From assembly GCF_001279005.1 (NCBI RefSeq), contig NZ_LGCN01000259.1, positions 1 to 15,591 of the forward strand: a stretch of 15,591 nt of DNA, in the 5' to 3' direction. Positions 1 through 5,771 of this stretch are shown one piece after another. Every line of letters begins with the position of its first letter. Positions within the stretch are counted from its first letter, which is position 1. The notes under the pieces are model-generated. The model was not told where the DNA came from. It saw nothing but the letters and a program-made list of their open reading frames with translations, and did no database searches. The DNA comes from Streptomyces caelestis (GTDB taxonomy: Bacteria > Actinomycetota > Actinomycetes > Streptomycetales > Streptomycetaceae). A program made the translations under genes and the position numbers.

Positions 1-141
1 GTCCAGGTACTCATGGCCGTCCTCGTCGTACATGCGGCTGCCGTGCGCACGGTCGAAGACGGTGGGCCAGCCGCGGCAGTAGCTGCGCACCTCGGACTCC
101 AGGGACTCGAAGACGGTCAGGTCGGGCTGGATGATGGTCAT
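1..141 (-). CDS. ectB: Diaminobutyrate--2-oxoglutarate aminotransferase, N-terminal 47 codons (cut by window edge)
   Basis: Read on the minus strand from ATG at 141-139, the frame is open to the window edge and gives the typical start of Streptomyces Ect[21 protein letters not shown], then a Y-C-R-G-W-P motif and the M-Y-D-E-D-G-H-x-Y-L-D segment that opens the class III aminotransferase fold. EctB is a PLP enzyme that converts L-aspartate-4-semialdehyde plus an amino donor (glutamate) to L-2,4-diaminobutyrate, the first committed step to ectoine. A GAGGA ribosome binding site lies at 152-148. The catalytic lysine and most of the protein lie outside the window. The gene is transcribed away from the decarboxylase operon, an unusual arrangement because ectB normally sits between ectA and ectC. 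The assignment is confident from the N-terminus alone. Completeness cannot be judged. Confidence 0.88.
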   Translation of the reverse strand, partial: MTIIQPDLTVFESLESEVRSYCRGWPTVFDRAHGSRMYDEDGHEYLD

Positions 142-697
142 CCACACTCCTCAGTGGGTTTCGGGTGACCGGTGTCGGCGGACCGAGGAGACAGCACTCC
201 ACGCGGACTGCTTGGCCGGCCTTGGGCATCGCTGGGCGGACGGCTGCGGCTGCAGAGGGCTGCGGGCGTCCATGAGGTGACGAAGGGCAGCCGGGCTCTG
301 GCAGGCGCCTTGTCGTGGGGCGGAATGGCCCTTGCTCCGAGCCTGCCCCGTTGACATGCAATGCCCATGCGAGAGGTGTGTACGCCTGGGCGATGGCGAG
401 CCCTGAACCGGCGTCGATCACTTCTGGTCACACTTCGACTTCACTCCGCGACGGAGTTTGCCGCACATGCCCCTTCTGTCCCATTTGATTGCTTTGCCGG
501 AAGGGCGTGCATTCTCTTGTGGCGTGAGTCACACATAGGGGGCGAAGGTGCATACCGCAAGGAGTCCTGGGGATACGGGGGCGCTTTCTCATTCCGTCGC
601 CGGCGCAAGATGGCCGATTCCTTGATCGGGCGTGTGACGCCTCGTCGCTCTGTCCCCTACGGTTTCGGGAAAACAATCGAAGCGCGGGGAGTATCAG
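142..697. promoter_or_regulatory. Divergent control region between ectB and the decarboxylase operon
   Basis: This 556-bp stretch carries no convincing gene. Short open frames here lack homology-like composition and ribosome binding sites. It must hold the promoters for both ectB (leftward) and the seven-gene operon (rightward). It is visibly richer in A/T than the flanking genes between about 350 and 700. A TTGACA hexamer at 351-356 could be a -35 box, but I see no good -10 at 16-18 bp. A perfect dyad, ACTCCG-CGA-CGGAGT, lies at 443-457. Exact start sites cannot be assigned from sequence. Confidence 0.6.
443..457. promoter_or_regulatory. 15-bp dyad, candidate operator
   Basis: ACTCCG and CGGAGT are perfect inverted 6-bp arms around a CGA centre, in the middle of the divergent control region. 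This is the spacing expected for a dimeric regulator. No regulator gene for it is identified here. It is the clearest symmetric site I found between the two divergent genes, but such a short dyad can arise by chance. Confidence 0.3.
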
Positions 698-1984
698 TTG
701 TCAGAAAATCCGACGAAGCGCATACAGGGACTCGCGGCGGAGGAACTTGCGAAAGAATTCGGAACCCCTCTGTTCGTATATGACGCTCAGGTCCTCGCGA
801 GGCAGTTACGGAAAATCTCCGAAGCCTTGCCCGTTGGCGTGGATGTCTTCTACTCGCTGAAAGCGAATCCGAATATCAGCGTGTGTGGGTTTCTCGGCAG
901 CCGGGGCGCGGGGGCGGAGGTCTCGTCGCTCACGGAACTCATCACTGCCCTCAGGGCGGGAGTGGATCCGGCCGACATCATCTTCCTCGGGCCGGGCAAG
1001 AGCAGGGCCGACCTCGAGGCCTGCGTATCAGCCGGCATCCATGCCGTGGTCTGCGAATCGCTTGCTGAGCTCCAGCTCCTGGACGACGTGGCAGCTGCCC
1101 GGGGAGCGGGCCGGTGCCCTGCCGTGCTGCGGGTCAACCCGGGCTTCCTCAGTAAGGGGTCCGGGCTGTCGATGGGAGGCAAACCGCGCCAGTTCGGCAT
1201 CGACGAGCAGGAGGTCCGCAGGGCAGGGGCCCTGCTCCGCTCCCTGGAACACGTCGAGGTCAAGGGATTCCACGCCTACATGGGAACCCGATTCCTTGAC
1301 CACCAGGATGTCGTGGCGAACACGCTGAACATCCTGGCGATGGCAGAAGACCTCGCCACTCAATTAGACATGGAGCTCTCCGTCGTGGACTTCGGGGGAG
1401 GCCTGGGGGTGGCCTACTTCGAGAACGAGTCGGAGCTCGACACAACGGAACTCGGGGAAGGCCTGGAAGGCCCGGTAGGTGATTTCCGTGCACGTCACCC
1501 GGACTGCAGGCTCATCATGGAGCTCGGTCGATTCCTCACAGCCGATGCCGGCACCTATGTGACACGGGCCGTCTACGTGAAGGAATCGATGGGTGAACTG
1601 TTCGTCGTAGCGGACGGCGGCACCAATCACCATATGGCAGCAGTAGGGATCGGAAGTTTCGTGAAACGGAACTTCCCTATAGTCCACCTGGGACGCCCTG
1701 CCGCCCGCCCCACACACACCTATACGGTCACCGGGCCGCTGTGCACGCCGAACGACACCATCGTGAAGAAGGCCAGGCTCCCCGAAGTCCGCCCCGGTGA
1801 CCTGCTCGGGATCGAACGCTCCGGCGCCTACGGTCCCACTGCCTCGCCCGGACTGTTCCTCAGCCACGGCTACCCCGCCGAGGTTCTTGTGCACGACGGA
1901 CACGCCACCCTCGTGCGAGAGCGGGACACACCCGAAGAGATGCTCTCCCGCCAGCATCTGGCGGTCTTCAAGGACGCCTCGTGA
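698..1984 (+). CDS. PLP-dependent decarboxylase, fold type III, BtrK/VinO-like (probably acts on a carrier-bound amino acid)
   Basis: The 428-residue length matches the family. The alanine-racemase-like barrel carries the PLP lysine K55 in Y-S-L-K-A-N, His192 in FHAYMGT, the glycine loop GGG 233-235 and the ELGRF phosphate-binding segment at 275-279. The C-terminal domain supplies Cys349 in GPLCTPND and Tyr378 in SGAYG. Diaminopimelate decarboxylases usually show C-E-S-x-D and ornithine decarboxylases C-D-S-x-D. The C-T-P-[EN]-D form is what I recall from BtrK, which decarboxylates gamma-glutamyl-ACP in butirosin biosynthesis. VinO and exosortase-associated decarboxylases do related jobs. Start is TTG 698 with GGGGAG at 686-691; the next methionine is far inside the fold. 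It heads an operon with a ligase and an ACP, so the likely substrate is an aspartyl- or glutamyl-ACP. A LysA role is less likely. Confidence 0.85.
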   Translation: MSENPTKRIQGLAAEELAKEFGTPLFVYDAQVLARQLRKISEALPVGVDVFYSLKANPNISVCGFLGSRGAGAEVSSLTELITALRAGVDPADIIFLGPGKSRADLEACVSAGIHAVVCESLAELQLLDDVAAARGAGRCPAVLRVNPGFLSKGSGLSMGGKPRQFGIDEQEVRRAGALLRSLEHVEVKGFHAYMGTRFLDHQDVVANTLNILAMAEDLATQLDMELSVVDFGGGLGVAYFENESELDTTELGEGLEGPVGDFRARHPDCRLIMELGRFLTADAGTYVTRAVYVKESMGELFVVADGGTNHHMAAVGIGSFVKRNFPIVHLGRPAARPTHTYTVTGPLCTPNDTIVKKARLPEVRPGDLLGIERSGAYGPTASPGLFLSHGYPAEVLVHDGHATLVRERDTPEEMLSRQHLAVFKDAS

Positions 1985-2358
1985 CACCCGGTGCGCCCAT
2001 GGGCGTAGGTCTGGACGTTCTCGAGCGCGACGAACTGGCCTGCCTGGTGACGCGCCACTGGTTCCTGCGGTACTGCTACGCCCCGGAGGAAATCCAACAG
2101 GCGCAGAACCTCGGACCCGAAAGGCGCCTGGAGTACCTCGCCGGACGCTTCGCCGCCAAAGAGGCCATCCTCAAAGCGCTGGGCAAGGGCCTGTTCCAAG
2201 GCATCGCGCCACGCAACATCCACATCGAGCGTGCTGACGACGGATCACCCCACGTCGAACTGCGCGCCGAGGCCGCCGAGGCAGCGTCCGACCAGACCGT
2301 GCGTATCTCGATCACCCACAAGAACAACGTGGTCGCCGCCGTGGCTCTCGTCTCCTGA
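1981..2358 (+). CDS. AcpS-type 4'-phosphopantetheinyl transferase
   Basis: The 125-residue protein has the two AcpS signatures: G-V-G-L-D-V-L-E at 8-15 (Asp12 binds Mg2+) and RFAAKEAILKALG at 56-68 (Glu61 is the second metal ligand, Lys60 is conserved). AcpS enzymes move the 4'-phosphopantetheine arm of CoA onto the serine of a carrier protein. GTG 1981 overlaps the decarboxylase stop by four bases (GTGA) and has AAGGA at 1970-1974, so translation is probably coupled. ATG 1999 is an alternative start. A dedicated AcpS in this short operon suggests it activates the ACP encoded at 4386-4655. Housekeeping AcpS genes normally sit elsewhere, but I cannot exclude that this is the only copy. Confidence 0.88.
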   Translation: MTPGAPMGVGLDVLERDELACLVTRHWFLRYCYAPEEIQQAQNLGPERRLEYLAGRFAAKEAILKALGKGLFQGIAPRNIHIERADDGSPHVELRAEAAEAASDQTVRISITHKNNVVAAVALVS

Positions 2359-2407
2359 CCCGAACCAGCACGCCACCACCAGCGACGGAAGAAGGAATGA
2401 CGCATCC

Positions 2408-2872
2408 ATGACTTCTCCTGAAGGTGACACGAACGCCGTCACAGCGCAGCTGCGCATCAGGATCGGCCAAGAAGAAGCCCACTACGGCGGGGAACTCGTC
2501 GACGGCGCACGACTCCTGCGCCTGTTCGGCGACCTCGTCACCGAAATCACCATCCGTACCGACGGCGACGAAGGACTGCTCGCCGAGTACTCCGACGTCC
2601 GCTTCACAGCACCCGTCCGCCCCGGAGACTACATCGAAGCCACAGCCCAGCTCGTACGGAGCACCAAGCTGCGCCGCTTCGTAGCCCTGGAAGCCCGGAA
2701 GGTCATCGCCTCCTGCGACACGAGTCCCAGCGCGGCCCAGCCACTGGCCGAACCCATCACGGTGTGCACGGCGAACGCGGTAACCGTCGTCCCCAAGCCG
2801 AAGCGGTCCAGCTCACCCGACGGCAGCCGGCACCAGAGCGAAAAGGACACCGTGCTGACAGGAGGACGGTAG
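2408..2872 (+). CDS. Hot-dog-fold protein resembling 3-aminobutyryl-/beta-alanyl-CoA ammonia-lyase (Kal-like)
   Basis: The 154-residue protein starts at ATG 2408 behind AAGGA at 2392-2396. An ATG at 2397 is out of frame. Residues 14-100 contain E-A-H-Y-G-G-E-L-V-D-G-A (23-34), L-F-G-D (39-42), D-G-D-E-G-L (52-57) and F-x-A-P-V-x-x-G-D-Y-I-E-A (66-78), followed by A-R-K-V-I. I recognise this pattern from Kal, the hot-dog enzyme of lysine fermentation, and from beta-alanyl-CoA:ammonia-lyase. Both reversibly remove ammonia from a beta-aminoacyl thioester to give the enoyl thioester. The C-terminal 40 residues are polar and look disordered. Beside a decarboxylase and an ACP, the logical substrate is beta-alanyl-ACP (acryloyl-ACP as product), or the reverse addition of an amine. 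The family match is good; the substrate is inference. A thioesterase-like role for this hot-dog protein is the main alternative. Confidence 0.72.
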   Translation: MTSPEGDTNAVTAQLRIRIGQEEAHYGGELVDGARLLRLFGDLVTEITIRTDGDEGLLAEYSDVRFTAPVRPGDYIEATAQLVRSTKLRRFVALEARKVIASCDTSPSAAQPLAEPITVCTANAVTVVPKPKRSSSPDGSRHQSEKDTVLTGGR

Positions 2873-4371
2873 TGCCCCAGCATCCGACCCTTCACTCCCT
2901 GCTCGACGAGACAGCCGCGGCACACCAGGACCGGTGTGCCATGAGTACCGCCTCGGACTCGATCACCTACAAGAACCTGGCACAGGCCTCTCGCCATGCT
3001 GCGCACCTGCTGCGCGCGCACGGTGTCCAGCGCGGTGACCGGGTCGTCATCTCCTCACCCGACGCGATCACCGTCGCCGTCGCAGTCCACGCCGCCTCCC
3101 GAGCAGGCGCGATGTTCAGCGTGCTGCACGAGGACGTCCGGGACAGCCCGCTCCAGCATGTGCTGCAGGACTGCGAACCCGCCGTGATCGTGACCGACGA
3201 CCCTGGTGTCTCCGCCACCGCACAAGCACACGACGTGCAGGTCCTCACCTCCCAGGAACTGCGCCACGCTCCAGCCCCGAGGGAAGGCTCACACCTGCCA
3301 AACCCTCCGCTCGGAGTCGACGGGGCGTGCCTGATCTACACCTCGGGCACCACGTCACTGCCCAAGGCAGTGGTCAGCACTCACCAGCAGGTGCTCTTCG
3401 CCGCCCAGGCCATCCAGGACTGTCTCGCCTACCGTGCCGACGACATCGTCTACAGCCCTCTGCCACTGTCCTTCGACTACGGCCTGTATCAGATGTTCCT
3501 GACGTTTCTGGCCGGCGCGCAGTTGCGAGTAGGCCATGTCGCAGAAGTCGGCCCACCCCTCCTGCGCGCCCTGCAGGACAGCAAGGCCACCGTGCTCGCC
3601 GCCGTGCCCTCCGTCTCCGACCGCCTGGCCTGGCTGGTGCGCAGGGCGAAGAACAAGCCCGCCCTGCGTCTGTTGACCAACACCGGCGCCGCCCTGTCCG
3701 AGAAGACCATCGCCGACCTGCGCGAGGCGATACCCACCTTGCGCGTGCAGCTGATGTACGGGCTCACGGAATGCAAGCGGGCCACCATCATGCCGCCGGA
3801 CGGAGACCTTCAGCGGCCCGGCTCGTCCGGAAAGGCGCTCCCCGGCACCGAGGTCTTCACCATCGATGACGACGGCAAGCGACTGCCGGCAGGAGAGGTC
3901 GGCCAGTTCGTCGTCCGTGGCTCCCACGTCATGGCCGGGTACTGGCGGCGCCCAGAGATGACCGCCGAACGCTTCCACCGGCGTGACGGCCTCTTTCCGG
4001 AACTGCGCACCGGCGACTACGGCTGGATGGACGACGAAGGCTACCTCTACTTCTCAGGGCGCCGTGACGACCTCTACAAGGAACGCGGATTCCGCGTCAG
4101 CGCCACCGAAGTGGAGGCCGCGGCCCGCCGTGTCGAAGGCGTGGACTCGGCGGCCGTGCTACCGCCCGGCCCGAAGACCGGGCATACCGCGGTACTGGCC
4201 GTAGTGACGGAACTGGACGGGCCCGAGGTACTGGCCCGCATGCAAGGACTCATCGAGGACTACAAGATCCCGCGCCGCTGCGTCCCGGTCCCGCACCTCC
4301 CCACCAACCACAACGGCAAAGTCGACCGACAGGCCCTGACCAACCTCATCCACGACCCCGCACACGCATGA
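2872..4371 (+). CDS. AMP-forming acyl/aminoacyl ligase (ANL superfamily, stand-alone adenylation enzyme)
   Basis: GTG 2872 shares one base with the preceding stop (TAGTG) and follows GGAGG at 2861-2865, giving 499 residues. Adenylation motifs in order: A3 Y-T-S-G-T-T-S-L-P-K at 156-165, FDYG at 201-204 (A4 region), A5 M-Y-G-L-T-E at 295-300, A7 T-G-D-Y-G at 380-384, A8 K-E-R-G-F-R-V-S at 403-410, and A10 N-G-K-V-D-R at 481-486 with catalytic Lys483. It should adenylate a carboxylate with ATP and pass it to the phosphopantetheine thiol of the downstream ACP. The A3 loop reads S-L-P-K-A rather than the usual G-x-P-K-G, a mild oddity. There is no fused condensation or carrier domain. Ligase, type III decarboxylase and ACP also occur together in exosortase-associated and butirosin/macrolactam loci. 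Substrate is not readable by eye; aspartate fits the neighbours best. Confidence 0.88.
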   Translation: MPQHPTLHSLLDETAAAHQDRCAMSTASDSITYKNLAQASRHAAHLLRAHGVQRGDRVVISSPDAITVAVAVHAASRAGAMFSVLHEDVRDSPLQHVLQDCEPAVIVTDDPGVSATAQAHDVQVLTSQELRHAPAPREGSHLPNPPLGVDGACLIYTSGTTSLPKAVVSTHQQVLFAAQAIQDCLAYRADDIVYSPLPLSFDYGLYQMFLTFLAGAQLRVGHVAEVGPPLLRALQDSKATVLAAVPSVSDRLAWLVRRAKNKPALRLLTNTGAALSEKTIADLREAIPTLRVQLMYGLTECKRATIMPPDGDLQRPGSSGKALPGTEVFTIDDDGKRLPAGEVGQFVVRGSHVMAGYWRRPEMTAERFHRRDGLFPELRTGDYGWMDDEGYLYFSGRRDDLYKERGFRVSATEVEAAARRVEGVDSAAVLPPGPKTGHTAVLAVVTELDGPEVLARMQGLIEDYKIPRRCVPVPHLPTNHNGKVDRQALTNLIHDPAHA

Positions 4372-4385
4372 AAGGAGCAGGCTCG

Positions 4386-4655
4386 ATGAGCCTCAACCGC
4401 GCAGACGTGACCGCCGCCATGGAAACGGCCCTGAACAAGGTGCTGGACCGGCCGGTGACCGGGCTCTCCGGACAGACCAGGCTCTTCGACGACCTTCACC
4501 TGGACTCCACCACGATGCTCGAGATGCTCATGGAACTCGAGGACTCCCTGGGCCTCGAGGTGGACCCCGAAGAACTCGAAGCCGACGACTTCGAGACCGT
4601 CGACACCTTCACCGACTTCGCCCTCGCCCAGCTCGAGACACGCAACGCGGCCTGA
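4386..4655 (+). CDS. Acyl carrier protein
   Basis: This is an 89-residue acidic helical protein with the phosphopantetheine site L-H-L-D-S-T at 37-42 (Ser41 modified), preceded by F-D-D-L and followed by the acidic helix M-E-L-E-D-S-L-G-L-E typical of recognition helix II. ATG 4386 is preferred over ATG 4368 because AAAGGAG at 4371-4377 is correctly spaced for it. ATG 4368 would overlap the ligase stop but has no ribosome binding site. The ACP directly follows the ligase that should load it and shares the operon with its own AcpS. It probably carries the amino acid through decarboxylation and presents the product to EctA. A role in fatty acid synthesis is unlikely because no other fab genes are present. 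Confidence 0.92.
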   Translation: MSLNRADVTAAMETALNKVLDRPVTGLSGQTRLFDDLHLDSTTMLEMLMELEDSLGLEVDPEELEADDFETVDTFTDFALAQLETRNAA

Positions 4656-4754
4656 ACGACCCACCACACCGACCAGCACATGCCCGCGGCCAGGCCGCCG
4701 AGCCTGCGCGAGACGCCATGCACGCACCCGACACGAGCCCAAGGGAAGGCAACC

Positions 4755-5159
4755 GTGATCGTTCGCTCGTTCAAGGACATCGAAGGTACTGACAGGCACG
4801 TCAAGTCCCGCTCCGGAACATGGGAGAGCAAGCGCATCATCCTCGCGAAGGAAGGAGTCGGCTTCTCCCTGCACGAGACGACCGTCTACGCCGGCACGGA
4901 GACGACCATGTGGTACGCCAACCACATCGAGGCCGTCCTCTGCGTCGAAGGCGAGACCGAGCTCACCAACGAGGAAACCGGCGAGAAGCATCTCATCACC
5001 CCCGGCACCATGTACCTGCTGAACGGGCACGAGAAGCACACGCTGCGCCCCACCGTGGACTCCCGTTTCATCTGCGTGTTCAACCCCCCGGTCACCGGCC
5101 GCGAGGATCACGACGAGAACGGCGTCTACCCCCTGCTCACCGAGGAGGCCACTGCATGA
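4755..5159 (+). CDS. ectC: L-ectoine synthase (cupin N-acetyldiaminobutyrate dehydratase) homologue
   Basis: GTG 4755 with AGGGAAGG at 4742-4749 gives 134 residues, normal for EctC. A longer frame from ATG 4680 adds only non-homologous sequence. EctC is a metal-dependent cupin that closes gamma-N-acetyl-diaminobutyrate into the tetrahydropyrimidine ring of ectoine. Visible signatures: I-V-R-S-F-x-D-I-x-G-T-D-R at the N-terminus, W-E-S at 23-25, H-E-T at 40-42, N-H-x-E-A-V at 56-61 (Glu59 at the iron-ligand position), P-G-T-M-Y at 83-87 (Tyr87), H-E-K-H at 92-95 (His95), C-V-F-N-P-P at 107-112 and H-D-E-N-G-V-Y at 119-125. Metal ligands are conserved. Several second-shell positions differ from typical EctC (FSLHET for FSFHET, A-V-L-C for A-V-Y-C, H-T-L for H-Y-L). 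It overlaps ectA by three bases. Confidence 0.9.
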   Translation: MIVRSFKDIEGTDRHVKSRSGTWESKRIILAKEGVGFSLHETTVYAGTETTMWYANHIEAVLCVEGETELTNEETGEKHLITPGTMYLLNGHEKHTLRPTVDSRFICVFNPPVTGREDHDENGVYPLLTEEATA

Positions 5160-5689
5160 CCGCGCCGGCCTCCCTCTCCACCCCCAGCCGAGCCCGCCCC
5201 GAGTACCGGACGCCGCGTGTCGAGGACACGCAAGCCATGTGGCAGATGGTGCACGAGTCGGACGAACTCGATGACAACAGCCCCTACTACTACGCGCTGT
5301 GGTGCCGCGACTTCGCCGAAACCTCCCTCGTGGCATCACTCGGCGACGAGGTCGTCGGCTTCCTGACCGGCTACTTCCGCCCCGATCAGCCCGACACCTA
5401 TCTGGTATGGCAGGAGGCCGTGAAGCCGCGCCATGGCATTCCGATGCTCGGAGTGCAGCTGTTCGAACAGGCCGCCGAGCGCGCGGTCAGCAAGGGTGCC
5501 CGCTACATCGAGGCGACCGTGTCGGCAGACAACAAGGCCATCATCATGGTGCTGAAGAAGTGCGCCAAGCGGTACCGGGCCCCCGTCCACACCGAAGTGC
5601 TCTTCCCGGGCTCGCTCTTCCCCGAGGAGCACCACGACGAGGTGCTCTACCGGATCGGGCCCATCGAGCCGGTCTCTGAACTCACCTGA
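5156..5689 (+). CDS. ectA: Diaminobutyrate acetyltransferase (GNAT) homologue with altered CoA-binding loop
   Basis: ATG 5156 lies inside the ectC stop region (ATGA) with GAGGAGG at 5142-5148. The product has 177 residues. EctA transfers an acetyl group from acetyl-CoA to the gamma-amine of diaminobutyrate. EctA hallmarks are present: V-x-E-S-x-x-L-D-x-N-S-P-Y around 32-44, C-R-D-F-A-E-T at 50-56, V-W-Q-E-A-V at 84-89, Y-I-E-A-T-V at 117-122, F-P at 150-151 and 155-156, and L-Y-R-I-G-P at 164-169. The substrate-binding L-D-x-N-S segment is intact. However, the GNAT pyrophosphate loop, normally R-G-x-G-L-[AG] after V-x-P-x-x, reads here [11 protein letters not shown] (89-99), so the paired glycines are lost. 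It may use an ACP-bound acyl donor, or be a weak acetyltransferase. It is the last gene of the operon, while ectA is normally first. Confidence 0.85.
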   Translation: MTAPASLSTPSRARPEYRTPRVEDTQAMWQMVHESDELDDNSPYYYALWCRDFAETSLVASLGDEVVGFLTGYFRPDQPDTYLVWQEAVKPRHGIPMLGVQLFEQAAERAVSKGARYIEATVSADNKAIIMVLKKCAKRYRAPVHTEVLFPGSLFPEEHHDEVLYRIGPIEPVSELT

Positions 5690-5704
5690 CGGCCCGGCTG
5701 ATGC

Positions 5705-5771
5705 GGTGTCACCGCGCGCGTGCTCTCACTGTGCGCCACGGAAGGTGTTGCGGTAGGCGCGCGGTGACACC
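5705..5771. terminator. 15-bp inverted repeat at the convergent 3' ends, possible bidirectional terminator
   Basis: GGTGTCACCGCGCGC (5705-5719) is the exact reverse complement of GCGCGCGGTGACACC (5757-5771), separated by 37 bases. It lies between the convergent 3' ends of ectA and the AraC-type gene and overlaps the last codons of the latter. A GC-rich stem here could end both transcripts. There is no T-tract on either side and the loop is long, so the role is uncertain. Confidence 0.35.

Noticed and set aside
172..783. Short open frames upstream of the decarboxylase as small genes
   Set aside because: They have no ribosome binding sites or recognisable motifs, and lie in a region of different base composition between divergent starts.
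698..1984. Diaminopimelate decarboxylase (lysA) for lysine synthesis
   Set aside because: The active-site cysteine motif is C-T-P-N-D and the neighbours are a ligase and ACP, not lysine genes.
4686..4698. GCGGCC-A-GGCCGC hairpin between the ACP and ectC genes as a terminator
   Set aside because: The loop is one base, there is no T-tract, and ectC continues the same operon with its own ribosome binding site.
4260..5339. A 359-codon minus-strand open frame antisense to the ligase end, ACP, ectC and ectA
   Set aside because: Its composition is that of a shadow frame. The plus-strand genes have clear motifs and ribosome binding sites.
1..5689. An ordinary ectoine (ectABCD) cluster
   Set aside because: Gene order is broken, ectD is not seen, five extra carrier-protein genes are interleaved, and EctA has an altered donor loop. 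Ectoine as a by-product is still possible.
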